Part shown: positions 42,929 to 53,560 of the stretch, piece by piece | Layout of the letters: every line of letters begins with the position of its first letter | How positions within the stretch are numbered: position 1 is the stretch's first letter | Source of the DNA: Lachnospiraceae bacterium | GTDB taxonomy: Bacteria > Bacillota > Clostridia > Lachnospirales > Lachnospiraceae | NCBI GenBank assembly: GCA_017634455.1 | Contig: JAGBNK010000017.1 | Span: 1 to 59,624, forward strand | Length of the DNA: 59,624 bases | Direction: 5' to 3' | Position numbers and translations under genes: made by a program | The notes under the pieces: model-generated | What the model saw: only the letters and a program-made list of their open reading frames with translations | Told to the model about the DNA's origin: nothing | Database searches by the model: none

Positions 42929-45900
42929 TTATTTTCTATATTTTTCTCGTTTTGCATAAAACTTTTCTTTATCGATGTACATTTGCTTGTCTGCTGTACT
43001 CATAGCTTCATCCATATCCTTTGCTGATTTTTTCCAGTCAAATCCCACCGCAACTTCTGGTGCCTGTTCCTCACTTAACCTGGTTCTCAGTATGCCCTTC
43101 AACCTATTAAATTCATTTTGAGTTACATTTTCCAGTATGACCATAAATTCATCACCACCGCTTCGATAAATATTATCAACGCCATAAATATCTATAAGAA
43201 TATTGGCGGTACCTCTGATATAATCATCACCAGCATCATAGCCCAACTCATCATTTATCCGTTTCAACCCGTTTAAGTCTGCAAAGACAATGCCAATTGA
43301 CTTGTTATTTCTTTTGATTTCATTCTCCCTCTCCAGCATTGCATTTCTATTATGTACACCGGTTAAATCATCATAACTATTTACCTTCTGGAAGTATTTA
43401 GCAATACAACGGGCACCTATAACATTTGACGCCATCTGAAGTACTGTCTTGGTTTTCTGGTAATAGCTGCCATCATAATTGTCAGCGCATAAAAATCCCA
43501 TTATCTTGCCGTTATAATAATAGGGCGCAGCTATCATCCTTTTAATTCCTCTTCTTGCAATTGTGACATAAGCTGCATGTGATATCTTCTTCAACACATC
43601 CACATTTTCTATGACCACCAGATTATCATCTTGGAGCATATTCTCCCACGGCTTAAAGTATTTATCATATTCCAACTTTTGTAGTGAACTTTTTTCACTT
43701 GGAATTCCATCCCTACAAGCCTCATATGTAGCATATACAATGCCCCGGTCAACCTCTAATAAATATACTCTGTCAGCCTTAACATTATCCATCACAAGCC
43801 GCAACGAATAATCCATAGCCTCTTCATACGGAGACTTAAAATCGAATTTATTTGCAATAGTTTTAGCAATTTCATCCGCCAGAGAATTATCTGATATTAC
43901 AGTCTTTATTGTATTCGTTTCACTGCTGTCCATTTTGCTCTCATATATAATCTTCTTGCCAATTTTTCGAGAGATATATTTGGCATATAATTTCACCAAG
44001 AGATTTATATCATATTCCTGTGCCATATTATAATTATCAATGCACAAATATCCTATGATATTTCCAGCCAGATAAAGGGGTGCCATTATACTGTTATATA
44101 GCCCCTTTGATCTAAAATAGTTATATATTGTAGGATAATTTTCTCTCAATTCCTGCACATCCTTGATTTTAATCAACCCTTCCTGTTCGTTGTCCTTCAT
44201 AAAATTATTAAACTCTATAAAGTCAGATTGATTAGGATTGCTAGAAACCACCATTATTTTATCTCTAGCCCACTCATGTATAATATTCGCCGTACCATTA
44301 GTTTTTTCAATGATGAATGTTCTGTCTGCGTCCAGTTGCTCACCGATTTCCTCCAAGGCCAGATTCGTCACATCCTCCAAAGATATATATTTCTCCAATC
44401 TAAGGCAGGCTTTAAATACAAGCTTATATGTATCCAACTCAACTTCATCGGCATACTTATCATTATTCTGTAATCCAATGGCCTTGAATAACACACCTAC
44501 TTCACCAGATTTTTTCGATGGTGCAGCCACAAATTCCACTACTCCGCCAAAAGACATACTATATGCCTTTTCATTTATCAACTCGCCTCTAGACGCCCTC
44601 TGAGAATAACGCATCCATTTTTCATTTACATTTTTGAACACTTCTGTATAACGCTTATTTATCAATTCTGCTGTATTATAACCAGACAATTCACAATATC
44701 TACTATTCGCATAAACAAATAACAGATCTGTAGGCATACTCTTCGGTACCGCTTCTGTGTCATCATAACACAATCTCATTATCACAAATGGCAATGGAAT
44801 GTCGTTGTACAAATCAAATTCAGGCTTATCTATAATCATTGTACCCTGCTTGTCTTCTTTCGTGTCTGCCAGACGATCCAGGGCTGTTTTCACAACACCA
44901 CGCACATTTTCTTGTTCAGATCCATATGCAAATCCGTATATCAATGAAAATCTCACTTTACGCCCGTTGATTGTATGTATTTCATCTACTCGTCTACAGC
45001 ATTCAACCAGTTTCTCGCACAGTTTATTTTGAGGCAAACCTCTAACTGCAACAGCAAAATTTCCACCACTAATATGTGCTATACTATCGCCGGTATCAAA
45101 TACTTCGTTCAAAATGATTGACACATGATTCTTAACACCATGAGCAATTTCGCTTCCAAAATCTCTCACTATAGCTTCATATTCAGTGATATTTAAGGTG
45201 GCAAAAGCATAGTCTTCCCTGTTTTCCTGGTAATTATTGTCATATCCAATAACAGACAGAAGCATTCCCTGCGCATTCATAAGTCCGGTGGTTTCATCTA
45301 AAGTACTTACCTTATGAATCGCAGATTCTTCGCCAATATCCTGCTCCACATCTATGAAATATCCAACCAGACCAATTATCCTTCCTTTTTTATAAACAGG
45401 AAATTTGGAAGCAAGAATATTATGCAACACTCCATTTACCACATTTTCACCTCGGATATTTTTATAGACTTTTCCACGGTTAAGTACATTCTTTTCTACT
45501 TCCATAAAAGGTATATCATTTATGTGCCAGCCAATATCCTCATCAGTCTTGCCCAAGATTTCATCTTCTGATTCAAACCCATAATAATCCAAGAAACTCT
45601 TACTGGCTCCTAAAAATCTACGGTCCATGTCCTTCCAAAACAGTTTTATATCTGACTCCCTAATTATTGAATTCCATATATCGCTGTAATCACTTTCTGA
45701 ATTGGTAAAATATTGTTCCGCCATATTATTTACCAAACGATTAATGGCTGCCATTTTATCATTCTGTCCTTCTATATAAGCCGGCTTTACGCAAACCAGA
45801 AATTTCATTCCAGCGGTTTCCGGCAACGCCAGTACATCAAACTGTGTCCAAACATAATTTCCATCCACATCTTTTATTCTGAATTGCTCACTAAAATATC

Positions 45901-48193
45901 CCCTTTTAGATTGATTAATGCGCTTTAATAAGGCTGTTCTACTTGCAAATTCATTGTGAAATCTGTCTATATCATCAAAATAAATATGCCACTTGTCATT
46001 TCTTTCATATAATTCACTTTCCCCCTCATATACAGTACCGGTTTCTTCATTAATCAAATTAGAATAAATAACCGTTCTTGTGGTATTTTCCAAATCAACA
46101 AGATATACCGCGTCGTACATAGTCGTAATATTTCTGGATACTACATCCAGCTGTTCTAGTTGCTTCACATCTTCTACATCAGTCTCATGAATAACAGCCT
46201 GCAAAACAGCCTCATCCCTTTTTGACACTGCTTTTTCAAAGGTAAAATAATAATATCTGTTTCTATCTACAAATATCATTTTCTCTTCTTCATTAGACTC
46301 AATTGCTTTGTATGCCAAATTAAGAAATTTTGCTCTAAGTCCTGACTGACTGGAATTCATATTCCACTCTATGGCCTCATCTCCACTCACTGTATCAGCT
46401 GTTATTACATCTTTATATTTTTGATTCTGATACAATAGCTTAAATCTATCATTGGAGAAATAAAACAATGCAGTAGGTATATCGTCGGGCAGATTTATCA
46501 AACCAGCGGCATCATAAAAACTGGCATGATTTCTGGTTTCAAAACCTATATTTAAACTATGTATATTAATCAAAGCCTGTTCCAACGGCATAGGCTTTCC
46601 ATAATAATATCCCTGTACCTTCTCGCAACCAATTTCAGTCAAAAAATTTATCTGTTCACTGTTTTCAACTCCCTCAGCCAAGGTATGAATACCTAATTCC
46701 TTAGCCATTTTCACCGCAAGGCGCACAATAGATTTAGATTTTTCATCAAAACTTCTCATAAAAATCATATCTATTTTTATTTCGTCAAAATTATAATCCT
46801 TAAGCACATTAAGTGATGAATATCCACTGCCAAAATCATCCATCCACACCTCAAAGCCAGCTTCATGAAGCTTGTTTATTGCGTCTTTTATCATTCCGTT
46901 GTCTGATACAAGTGCAGTTTCTGTTATTTCCACAACTATCATTCCTCGTGGAATACCTTGCTCATCAACTGTTTTTATAATTGTATCCACAGGATCCATC
47001 ATTTCAAAATCTGTCTGTGATATATTAATAGAAACCGGCACTATTTGAATCCCTTTATCCTGTAAATCTTTCATAACGGATGCAACATGCTTAATAACAA
47101 ATCTATCAATTTTATATGCTAGTCCACTATCCTCCAAAACAGGAATAAATTCTCCTGGACTTATCATGCCATATCTCTTGTCCTGCCACCGAACCAAAGC
47201 CTCAAAACTCGCCAGCTCCCTTGTCATAGTTCTAACTACCGGTTGATAATATACCTGTATTGAGCCATCAATCAAAGCCCTATCTACCTGAGACAATATA
47301 TACTCTGTCTTATCAAAGCTCTTAGCCATATCATCATTAAACCATTCAAAACCTGATGAATAATAGTTTTTCTTTGATTCGCACGCTAATTTCGCCCAAT
47401 CACACAAAGTAGATGTTGATATTCCTAAAATATATTTGCATATGCCGATTTTAACCGGTAAATTTCTACCACTATTCGCCTCATGAAAAGCCACAATAAT
47501 CTCATTTAATGCCTTCTCAATATCTCTCGCATTTGCATATGCATAAAAATGATCCTCACCAAATCGTGAACATCTATTATTTCCAAATTTATCCGATATT
47601 ATTTTAGAAAAAACAACTAGAAGTTTATCTCCTTCTTCTCTACCATATTTATTGTTGAACCCTTTCATTCCAATAAAGTCAAAGCTAAGTACCACTGGCA
47701 CAATGCCACTTTTATACATATCTTCCAAACCTTTAGTTGCCATTTCCAGAAAATACCAATCGCTTAGCAATCCGGTAAGACCATCCAGTCTGCTTCTGCT
47801 GGTTGTGACAAACACATAATATAAGTCTCCCTCCAACTCATCATGCACACATTTACCGTAGTCTGTCACATAAACTATCTTACCTGACAAAGTCTTAATT
47901 CTATAATTTACCTGATCAAATCTTCCTTCATCAGCTAAAATTTGTCCCTGTATTTTGTTTTGTACATCCTGTCGATCCTCGGGATAAATCATTCCATCAA
48001 AGACACCACCAGTCAACTGCATAAATTCTGCAGATGTCTCGCAGTCATAGATTTTGAGCAAAGCCTCGTTGGCGTATAATATCTCACCAACATCATCTGC
48101 CCTGTACACAAGAAAACCTCCCGGCATTTCTGCCGGGCTGTTCTGAATATATTTCTTTTCCAAGTCTAACTTAGTAATATCGTACCTGTTCAT
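42929..48193 (-). CDS. Giant PAS/GAF protein with one EAL and three GGDEF-type domains
   Basis: This 1754-aa soluble protein links many sensor and c-di-GMP modules. In order: PAS (about 10-125); a degenerate GGDEF domain (about 140-280, site reads RFGEDHF); a complete EAL domain (about 300-545, with EALVRW, NISQTDFE, EITETALV, WMDDFGSGYSS and TLAEGVEN); PAS-like domains (about 570-960); a second degenerate GGDEF domain (about 975-1110, SGGNF); another PAS; two GAF domains (about 1240-1590); and a C-terminal intact GGDEF (about 1600-1750, RSGGDEF, with FADLNGLKRINDELG). It should be able both to make and to degrade c-di-GMP, with the degenerate copies in regulatory roles. The start at 48193 (MNRYDITKL) follows GGGGA. 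Confidence 0.9.
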   Translation of the reverse strand: MNRYDITKLDLEKKYIQNSPAEMPGGFLVYRADDVGEILYANEALLKIYDCETSAEFMQLTGGVFDGMIYPEDRQDVQNKIQGQILADEGRFDQVNYRIKTLSGKIVYVTDYGKCVHDELEGDLYYVFVTTSRSRLDGLTGLLSDWYFLEMATKGLEDMYKSGIVPVVLSFDFIGMKGFNNKYGREEGDKLLVVFSKIISDKFGNNRCSRFGEDHFYAYANARDIEKALNEIIVAFHEANSGRNLPVKIGICKYILGISTSTLCDWAKLACESKKNYYSSGFEWFNDDMAKSFDKTEYILSQVDRALIDGSIQVYYQPVVRTMTRELASFEALVRWQDKRYGMISPGEFIPVLEDSGLAYKIDRFVIKHVASVMKDLQDKGIQIVPVSINISQTDFEMMDPVDTIIKTVDEQGIPRGMIVVEITETALVSDNGMIKDAINKLHEAGFEVWMDDFGSGYSSLNVLKDYNFDEIKIDMIFMRSFDEKSKSIVRLAVKMAKELGIHTLAEGVENSEQINFLTEIGCEKVQGYYYGKPMPLEQALINIHSLNIGFETRNHASFYDAAGLINLPDDIPTALFYFSNDRFKLLYQNQKYKDVITADTVSGDEAIEWNMNSSQSGLRAKFLNLAYKAIESNEEEKMIFVDRNRYYYFTFEKAVSKRDEAVLQAVIHETDVEDVKQLEQLDVVSRNITTMYDAVYLVDLENTTRTVIYSNLINEETGTVYEGESELYERNDKWHIYFDDIDRFHNEFASRTALLKRINQSKRGYFSEQFRIKDVDGNYVWTQFDVLALPETAGMKFLVCVKPAYIEGQNDKMAAINRLVNNMAEQYFTNSESDYSDIWNSIIRESDIKLFWKDMDRRFLGASKSFLDYYGFESEDEILGKTDEDIGWHINDIPFMEVEKNVLNRGKVYKNIRGENVVNGVLHNILASKFPVYKKGRIIGLVGYFIDVEQDIGEESAIHKVSTLDETTGLMNAQGMLLSVIGYDNNYQENREDYAFATLNITEYEAIVRDFGSEIAHGVKNHVSIILNEVFDTGDSIAHISGGNFAVAVRGLPQNKLCEKLVECCRRVDEIHTINGRKVRFSLIYGFAYGSEQENVRGVVKTALDRLADTKEDKQGTMIIDKPEFDLYNDIPLPFVIMRLCYDDTEAVPKSMPTDLLFVYANSRYCELSGYNTAELINKRYTEVFKNVNEKWMRYSQRASRGELINEKAYSMSFGGVVEFVAAPSKKSGEVGVLFKAIGLQNNDKYADEVELDTYKLVFKACLRLEKYISLEDVTNLALEEIGEQLDADRTFIIEKTNGTANIIHEWARDKIMVVSSNPNQSDFIEFNNFMKDNEQEGLIKIKDVQELRENYPTIYNYFRSKGLYNSIMAPLYLAGNIIGYLCIDNYNMAQEYDINLLVKLYAKYISRKIGKKIIYESKMDSSETNTIKTVISDNSLADEIAKTIANKFDFKSPYEEAMDYSLRLVMDNVKADRVYLLEVDRGIVYATYEACRDGIPSEKSSLQKLEYDKYFKPWENMLQDDNLVVIENVDVLKKISHAAYVTIARRGIKRMIAAPYYYNGKIMGFLCADNYDGSYYQKTKTVLQMASNVIGARCIAKYFQKVNSYDDLTGVHNRNAMLERENEIKRNNKSIGIVFADLNGLKRINDELGYDAGDDYIRGTANILIDIYGVDNIYRSGGDEFMVILENVTQNEFNRLKGILRTRLSEEQAPEVAVGFDWKKSAKDMDEAMSTADKQMYIDKEKFYAKREKYRK

Positions 48194-48247
48194 AACCTTG
48201 TCCCCCAACATGCATCACACATGTAATTATTCGCATGAACTGTTTTT

Positions 48248-51223
48248 CTAAAACTGTATCAGGAATTTCAACTCATAATCTCTGGTCATTGGATAGCGGC
48301 AATCCTCTGCGCATCCTGGTCCACAGCTTGCGGAACCAATTCCAGCCTGGAATGCAGATATAGTCACATATGTGCCAGTTCTAACTTCATCCTCACGATG
48401 TTTCATATCCTTTAATTCCATATCAGAATAAGGTTTCACACCAAGTTCAAAAGCTTTGTTTACAGCAGTAAATGTAATCTTCTCATTTCCATTATCAACT
48501 GTCACAAATCTGGTATCCATTCTGTTTCCACTTTCCTGTGGTTTAACATATGGTTCTGTCATATCACAAACCTTACATGTCACATTTTCAATCTGTGTAT
48601 GGTCTTTCATATCATTATATGACTCACCATTTCTTCCATAGTAATTTACATTATCAAAGGATTCATCCATCTTGAAGGCCTTTCCAAATCTGCCATAGTT
48701 CTTCTTGCCTTTTATTGTATGTAGCTTAGATGTAACCAAAATTCCCTTGTTGGTATTTTCATATTCATCTGTTACCTGAGACTTAAATCCTTTACCAGAG
48801 ATTTCACTTACAACTATAATCTTGTGAGCATCTTTCTCCACGCTCTTTACAACAGTTGTAGCTTCTATGAATCTCTTCATCTTCACATCTGCAAAGTAGC
48901 CCTCATCATTATCTGTAGCTGCTCTCCACAAAATAGTATATGGATTATCAGAGGTAATTGTCTTGTGGCCAACTTTAATTGTAACTACTCCATCCTCTGA
49001 TACATCAAATGTCTCCGGTAACTGCTTCTTCTCAACCGGCTCATTCTCAATCCTCTCATTGATAATAAGCTGCTCCACAGACAACTCTTTACCATTGGAT
49101 TTCTTGATACATCTAATTGTTACAAACTCATCATCACTATGTTTCTCAACATAGTCAGCTGTCATATCAAGAACAACCTTCTCAAGAGGTGCAACATCTA
49201 CAGCCTTAACCACTTCAGTTCCATCATTCCATGTGAAATGTAATTCAAACTCCTCACCTGATGTAAATCCTGTTGTATTAAAGAATTCGTATTTGCTATC
49301 ACCAACTCGAGTCACTCTAATTGGTCGATAAGTAAATTTCATCAAATGCGCACCTGTAGAAGGAGTTCTATCAGGGAAGAACAATCCATCAACACAGAAA
49401 TTGCTATCATGCTCATACTCATTATGATCTCCACCATAAGTATAGCTTCCGTCCTTCTCATGAATTGCATGATCTATCATTTCCCAGATACATCCACCCA
49501 TAAGGTTGTCATAAGCATAAATCTCACGCCAGTAATCCTCTATTCCGCCAGGACCAACTCCCATGGCATGAGCATACTCGCACATGAAATATGGTCTGTC
49601 ATATAATCTGGACTTAATCTTCTTGTCAGGAATATCAGCACCAATACAATGTACATGTTCTGGAGTAGGATACATCTCACTTCCAACATCATATGCTTCT
49701 CTCTTAGAGTGGATAGCCCCCTCATAATGAACCGGCAATGTTGATACACTCTTAAAGAAATCATACATTGCATCCTGACATTCGAAACCACCGGACTCAT
49801 TTCCCAGACTCCACATAATAATAGATGGATGATTTACATCCCTTCTAAACATGCGAACTGCTCTATCAACATAATGATCCTTCCATGTAAGATCACGGGA
49901 TATAATATTGTAATTTGGATCATACATTGGTGGCAACTTCTGATTGAAACATCCATGTGTCTCAATATCGGCCTCATCTACAATATACAAGCCGTACTCA
50001 TCACACAATTCAAGGAATGTTGGATCCGGAGGATAATGGGAAGTTCTCACTGTATCAACATTGAACTCCTTGCACAATTCCACATCCTTTTTCATAAGCT
50101 CTGGAGACATTGTAAATCCAGTATCAGCAGATGTGTCATGATGATTTACGCCATGAAGCTTAATAAGTCTTCCATTTATCTTGAATAGCTTGCCTTCAAT
50201 CTCAACCCGCTTAAATCCCACAGCTGTCTTGATACAGCCATGAGGAGTCTCAACATATAAATCATAGAGAGTAGGAACTTCTGCATTCCACTCTATTACA
50301 TCCATATCCTTGAAGTCTATTACAGCCTTGTCATCTGTTGTCTTAACCTTGTGAGTAATATCTAATTTCTTGGCATTATCTCCACGGCTTACCAACTGTA
50401 CAGATACTTCTGTATCCCCATAGCATTCTACTGTAAGCTTGGCATCATACTTGCCATTATTATATGTTGGTTCAAAGGCGAAATCCCTCACATCATCATT
50501 TTCACTCTCATAGAGAAGCACATCTCTAAATATTCCATTGTGTCTGAACATATCCTGACACTCCAGATAAGAAGCTGTACTCCATCTACGAATTACGCAT
50601 ACCATTTCGTTGTCGCCTTCGTGAAGCTTACCTGTTAAATCAAATTCTGCAGTATTATGTGCTCCCTCTGAATACCCTACATACTCACCATTGAGATACA
50701 AATCTAAGCAACTCATAACTCCCAAAAAGCTCAATGTATAAATCTTGGACACATCATCCATATGAATATTGTGTCTGTATATACCTACAAAGTTGTATTC
50801 GTTCTGTGGACGAGCATAATGTGGACCTGCTCCACAGTCAGTTCCCAACCAGCAGAATACCTTGCCAACTGGATCTGTTGTAGGAATCACTGGCGGCTTA
50901 CAAGGAAATGGGAATCTGGAATTCAAATAGAAAGGTCTATCATATCCCTGCATCTGCCAGCATCCCGGCACCTTGATCTTGTCAAATGTAATCTCATCTG
51001 TGTTGAAATCAACCGGCATATCATTTGGATTATGATAGAATACGAAATCCCAATCACCATTTAACACTCTAACTTTGGAAGAAGAATATCTCTTGTCCAA
51101 AATGCCAACTTCCTCAGCCTGTGAGCGATTTTCAAATGGAATGAAGTAGCTTCTTGCAGGAAGCTTGTTGATTTCAAAAATCTCCTTAGTGTAATAATTA
51201 GTAGTATTAATCTTGTAGTTCAT
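48248..51223 (-). CDS. lacZ: GH2 beta-galactosidase
   Basis: This 991-aa family 2 enzyme has the LacZ layout: jelly-roll domain (about 50-230, WQMQGYDRPFY), immunoglobulin-like domain, TIM barrel (about 340-620, with INGRLIKLHGVNHHD, VRTSHYPPDPTF, acid/base Glu in WSLGNESGG near 474 and nucleophile Glu in FMCEYAHAMG near 549), and a C-terminal supersandwich (about 740-990). No signal peptide is seen, so it hydrolyses imported lactose or other galactosides in the cytoplasm. The start at 51223 follows GGGGAAAAG. No permease or regulator is adjacent, but a palindrome sits in its promoter region. Confidence 0.94.
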   Translation of the reverse strand: MNYKINTTNYYTKEIFEINKLPARSYFIPFENRSQAEEVGILDKRYSSSKVRVLNGDWDFVFYHNPNDMPVDFNTDEITFDKIKVPGCWQMQGYDRPFYLNSRFPFPCKPPVIPTTDPVGKVFCWLGTDCGAGPHYARPQNEYNFVGIYRHNIHMDDVSKIYTLSFLGVMSCLDLYLNGEYVGYSEGAHNTAEFDLTGKLHEGDNEMVCVIRRWSTASYLECQDMFRHNGIFRDVLLYESENDDVRDFAFEPTYNNGKYDAKLTVECYGDTEVSVQLVSRGDNAKKLDITHKVKTTDDKAVIDFKDMDVIEWNAEVPTLYDLYVETPHGCIKTAVGFKRVEIEGKLFKINGRLIKLHGVNHHDTSADTGFTMSPELMKKDVELCKEFNVDTVRTSHYPPDPTFLELCDEYGLYIVDEADIETHGCFNQKLPPMYDPNYNIISRDLTWKDHYVDRAVRMFRRDVNHPSIIMWSLGNESGGFECQDAMYDFFKSVSTLPVHYEGAIHSKREAYDVGSEMYPTPEHVHCIGADIPDKKIKSRLYDRPYFMCEYAHAMGVGPGGIEDYWREIYAYDNLMGGCIWEMIDHAIHEKDGSYTYGGDHNEYEHDSNFCVDGLFFPDRTPSTGAHLMKFTYRPIRVTRVGDSKYEFFNTTGFTSGEEFELHFTWNDGTEVVKAVDVAPLEKVVLDMTADYVEKHSDDEFVTIRCIKKSNGKELSVEQLIINERIENEPVEKKQLPETFDVSEDGVVTIKVGHKTITSDNPYTILWRAATDNDEGYFADVKMKRFIEATTVVKSVEKDAHKIIVVSEISGKGFKSQVTDEYENTNKGILVTSKLHTIKGKKNYGRFGKAFKMDESFDNVNYYGRNGESYNDMKDHTQIENVTCKVCDMTEPYVKPQESGNRMDTRFVTVDNGNEKITFTAVNKAFELGVKPYSDMELKDMKHREDEVRTGTYVTISAFQAGIGSASCGPGCAEDCRYPMTRDYELKFLIQF

Positions 51224-51281
51224 CTTTTCCCCTTCTTTTGTCCTTATGGATTTTTTATTTATACCTATATCCCTATAAATA

Positions 51282-51299
51282 GTTTTAGCATGTTAAAAC
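51282..51299. promoter_or_regulatory. Palindrome upstream of lacZ
   Basis: GTTTTAGCATGTTAAAAC is an 18-bp dyad with one mismatched pair, 59 bp upstream of the lacZ start. It looks like a repressor operator, although no regulator gene is adjacent. Confidence 0.45.
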
Positions 51300-51310
51300 T
51301 TTATATTCAT

Positions 51311-52693
51311 TTATACTCTGTCAATAATCTCTCGTGCAACAAATACCCCAGCTGCTGACGCATGAGATAGAGAATGTGTTACTCCACTTCCATCGCCTAT
51401 AACGAAGAGATTGTCATATTTAGTCTCCAATTTCTCATCCACTGCAACTTCCATGTTATAGAATTTCACTTCCACACCATAGAGCAATGTATCCTCATTG
51501 GCAGTTCCCGGAGCAATCTTGTCCAGTGCATAAATCATCTCAATAATGCCGTCCAAAATTCTCTTCGGCAATACCAGACTTAAATCTCCCGGTGTAGCCT
51601 TCAATGTAGGTCTCACTGTACACTCAGCAATTCTCTTGTCATTGCTTCGTCGACCTCTCTCAAGATCTCCAAATCTCTGAACGATGACACCGCCTCCAAG
51701 CATATTGGAAAGTCTCGCAATACTCTCGCCATACTCATTACTATTTTTAAATGGTTCTGAGAAATGCTTGCTAACCAACAATGCAAAGTTCGTATTCTCT
51801 GTCTGAAGTTCCTTGTCCTCATAGCTGTGTCCGTTGGCAGTAATGATGCCATTAGTATTCTCATTTACCACAGCTCCATTAGGATTCATACAAAATGTTC
51901 TAACTGAATCCTCGAATTTATGGGTGCGATATACAATCTTACCCTCGTACAAATCCTTGGTTACATCCTCGAATACAACTGCAGGAAGCTCAACTCTGAC
52001 ACCGATATCAACTCTGTCTGACAGAGATTCAATATCCATCTCCTTGCAGACCTGCTGCATCCATTTACTTCCGCTTCGTCCTGCAGAAATAATGCAATAC
52101 TTACCATTGCACTCTCCTTGGTCCTGATTGTAAACCAGCTTATATGAACCATCATCCAGTCTGACTACATGCTCCACAGGTGTATTGAAATAGAAATCCA
52201 CCTTGTCCTTCAATTCGTTATATAGATTTCCAAGCACAATGTAATTCTTGTCTGTACCTAAATGTCTGACAGACGCATCCAACAACGACAATTCGTTCTG
52301 TATACATTTCTTCTTCAATTCCGAATCCTTGGTGCTATATAATCTTGTGCCTTCACCGCCTCGAGCCATATTAATGTCGTCTACATATTTCATAAGCTCA
52401 ATGGCTTTCTCACGACCAATATGCTCATATAAAGTTCCACCAAAGGCATTGGTTATATTGTATTTACCATCCGAGAAAGCTCCAGCCCCACCAAAACCGC
52501 TCATAATAGAGCAAGTCGGGCAGGAAATACAGCTTTTCACCTTGTCCCCATCAATTGGACATTTCCTCTTTTCAAGCGGATTACCACTCTCAAAGACAGC
52601 TATATGCAAATCAGAATTCAACTTCACAAGCTCAAAAGCTGAATAAATTCCTCCCGGACCTGCGCCAACAATGACCACATCATATCTATCCAT
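51311..52693 (-). CDS. FAD-dependent oxidoreductase (COG2509-like)
   Basis: This 460-aa flavoprotein begins with a dinucleotide-binding fold (DVVIVGAGPGGIYSAFEL) and ends with the matching FAD motif (LFVIGDGSGVTHSLSHASAAG). Between them are a Cys-rich loop (CISCPTCSIMSGFGGAGAFS, near 60-80) and a substrate domain. It matches the poorly characterised family often annotated as NAD(FAD)-utilising dehydrogenase. The reaction is unknown. Three successive ATGs follow GGAGGGG; the third (52693) has the best spacing. An extended -10 box lies just upstream. Confidence 0.85.
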   Translation of the reverse strand: MDRYDVVIVGAGPGGIYSAFELVKLNSDLHIAVFESGNPLEKRKCPIDGDKVKSCISCPTCSIMSGFGGAGAFSDGKYNITNAFGGTLYEHIGREKAIELMKYVDDINMARGGEGTRLYSTKDSELKKKCIQNELSLLDASVRHLGTDKNYIVLGNLYNELKDKVDFYFNTPVEHVVRLDDGSYKLVYNQDQGECNGKYCIISAGRSGSKWMQQVCKEMDIESLSDRVDIGVRVELPAVVFEDVTKDLYEGKIVYRTHKFEDSVRTFCMNPNGAVVNENTNGIITANGHSYEDKELQTENTNFALLVSKHFSEPFKNSNEYGESIARLSNMLGGGVIVQRFGDLERGRRSNDKRIAECTVRPTLKATPGDLSLVLPKRILDGIIEMIYALDKIAPGTANEDTLLYGVEVKFYNMEVAVDEKLETKYDNLFVIGDGSGVTHSLSHASAAGVFVAREIIDRV

Positions 52694-52729
52694 CATCATG
52701 CCCCTCCAATTCTGTCTTATCATTTAATT

Positions 52730-52738
52730 ATTATATCA
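52730..52738 (-). promoter_or_regulatory. Extended -10 promoter of the flavoprotein gene
   Basis: The minus strand reads TGATATAAT (TGN-TATAAT), about 37 bp before the start. The -35 region is poor, as is common for extended -10 promoters. Confidence 0.5.
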
Positions 52739-52822
52739 TACCCCTTGTACAGCTTCTATAAATTATCCCTCAATATGTTGTAAATACAGGCTTATATTGT
52801 ACATACATTCTCCCAGATTATA

Positions 52823-53560
52823 TCATTGCTCTGAGGATATAAGTTGTCTAACCACTTCTCCTGCTATAATAAGTCCTGCTGCCCCTGGAACAAATGCCAC
52901 ACTCCCTGGCGTCTGCTTCACTCGTCCTTCAGGCTCAACTGCCGACTCCGACCAATGAGCATCTCTTATAGGAGTCATTGGTTCTTCATCTGAATAAACC
53001 ACAGTGAGTTTCTTCACGCCTCGCTTTTTCAGCTCCCGTCTCATGACTCTGGCCAGTGGATCCACATTGGTTTTATAGATATCTGCCACCTTGAATCTGC
53101 TGGCGTCCATTTTGTTGCCTGCACCCATGGAACTAATAACGGGCACTCCAGCCTCCCTGGCCTGCATTATAATCTGAATCTTGGCTGTAACTGTATCTAC
53201 ACAGTCAACAATAAAATCATAATTGGTAAAGTCAAAATCCGTTGCATTTTCCGGAAGGAAGAAGCACTCTCTTGCATTGACCAAGACCTCCGGATTAATA
53301 TCCAACATGCGTTCCCTCATCACCTCAACCTTAGGTCTTCCCACAGTAGACTGAGTTGCTATTATCTGACGGTTGATGTTGGTTACATCCACCACGTCCT
53401 TGTCAATCAAATCAAAAGCGCCTACACCTGATCGCACCAATGCTTCACAGACATAGCCGCCAACTCCACCTACTCCAAATATCGCAACTCTGGATTTCTG
53501 TAATTTCTCTACAGCCGCCTCTCCCATCAGGAGAGCACTTCTGGTAAATTCTCTATTCAT
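52823..53560 (-). CDS. tcdA: tRNA threonylcarbamoyladenosine dehydratase
   Basis: TcdA (CsdL) is an E1-like enzyme that cyclises t6A at position 37 of tRNAs to ct6A using ATP. The 245-aa protein shows the ThiF/E1 adenylation motifs GVGGVGGYVCEALVRSG (near 29), LIDKDVVDVTNINRQ (near 51) and DCVDTVTAKI (near 119), and the TcdA-type segment SSMGAGNKMDASRF (near 143). The DVDxVxxTNINRQ pattern and length distinguish it from MoeB and ThiF. The start at 53560 overlaps the end of plsY by 8 bases, so they share a transcript. Confidence 0.93.
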   Translation of the reverse strand: MNREFTRSALLMGEAAVEKLQKSRVAIFGVGGVGGYVCEALVRSGVGAFDLIDKDVVDVTNINRQIIATQSTVGRPKVEVMRERMLDINPEVLVNARECFFLPENATDFDFTNYDFIVDCVDTVTAKIQIIMQAREAGVPVISSMGAGNKMDASRFKVADIYKTNVDPLARVMRRELKKRGVKKLTVVYSDEEPMTPIRDAHWSESAVEPEGRVKQTPGSVAFVPGAAGLIIAGEVVRQLISSEQ

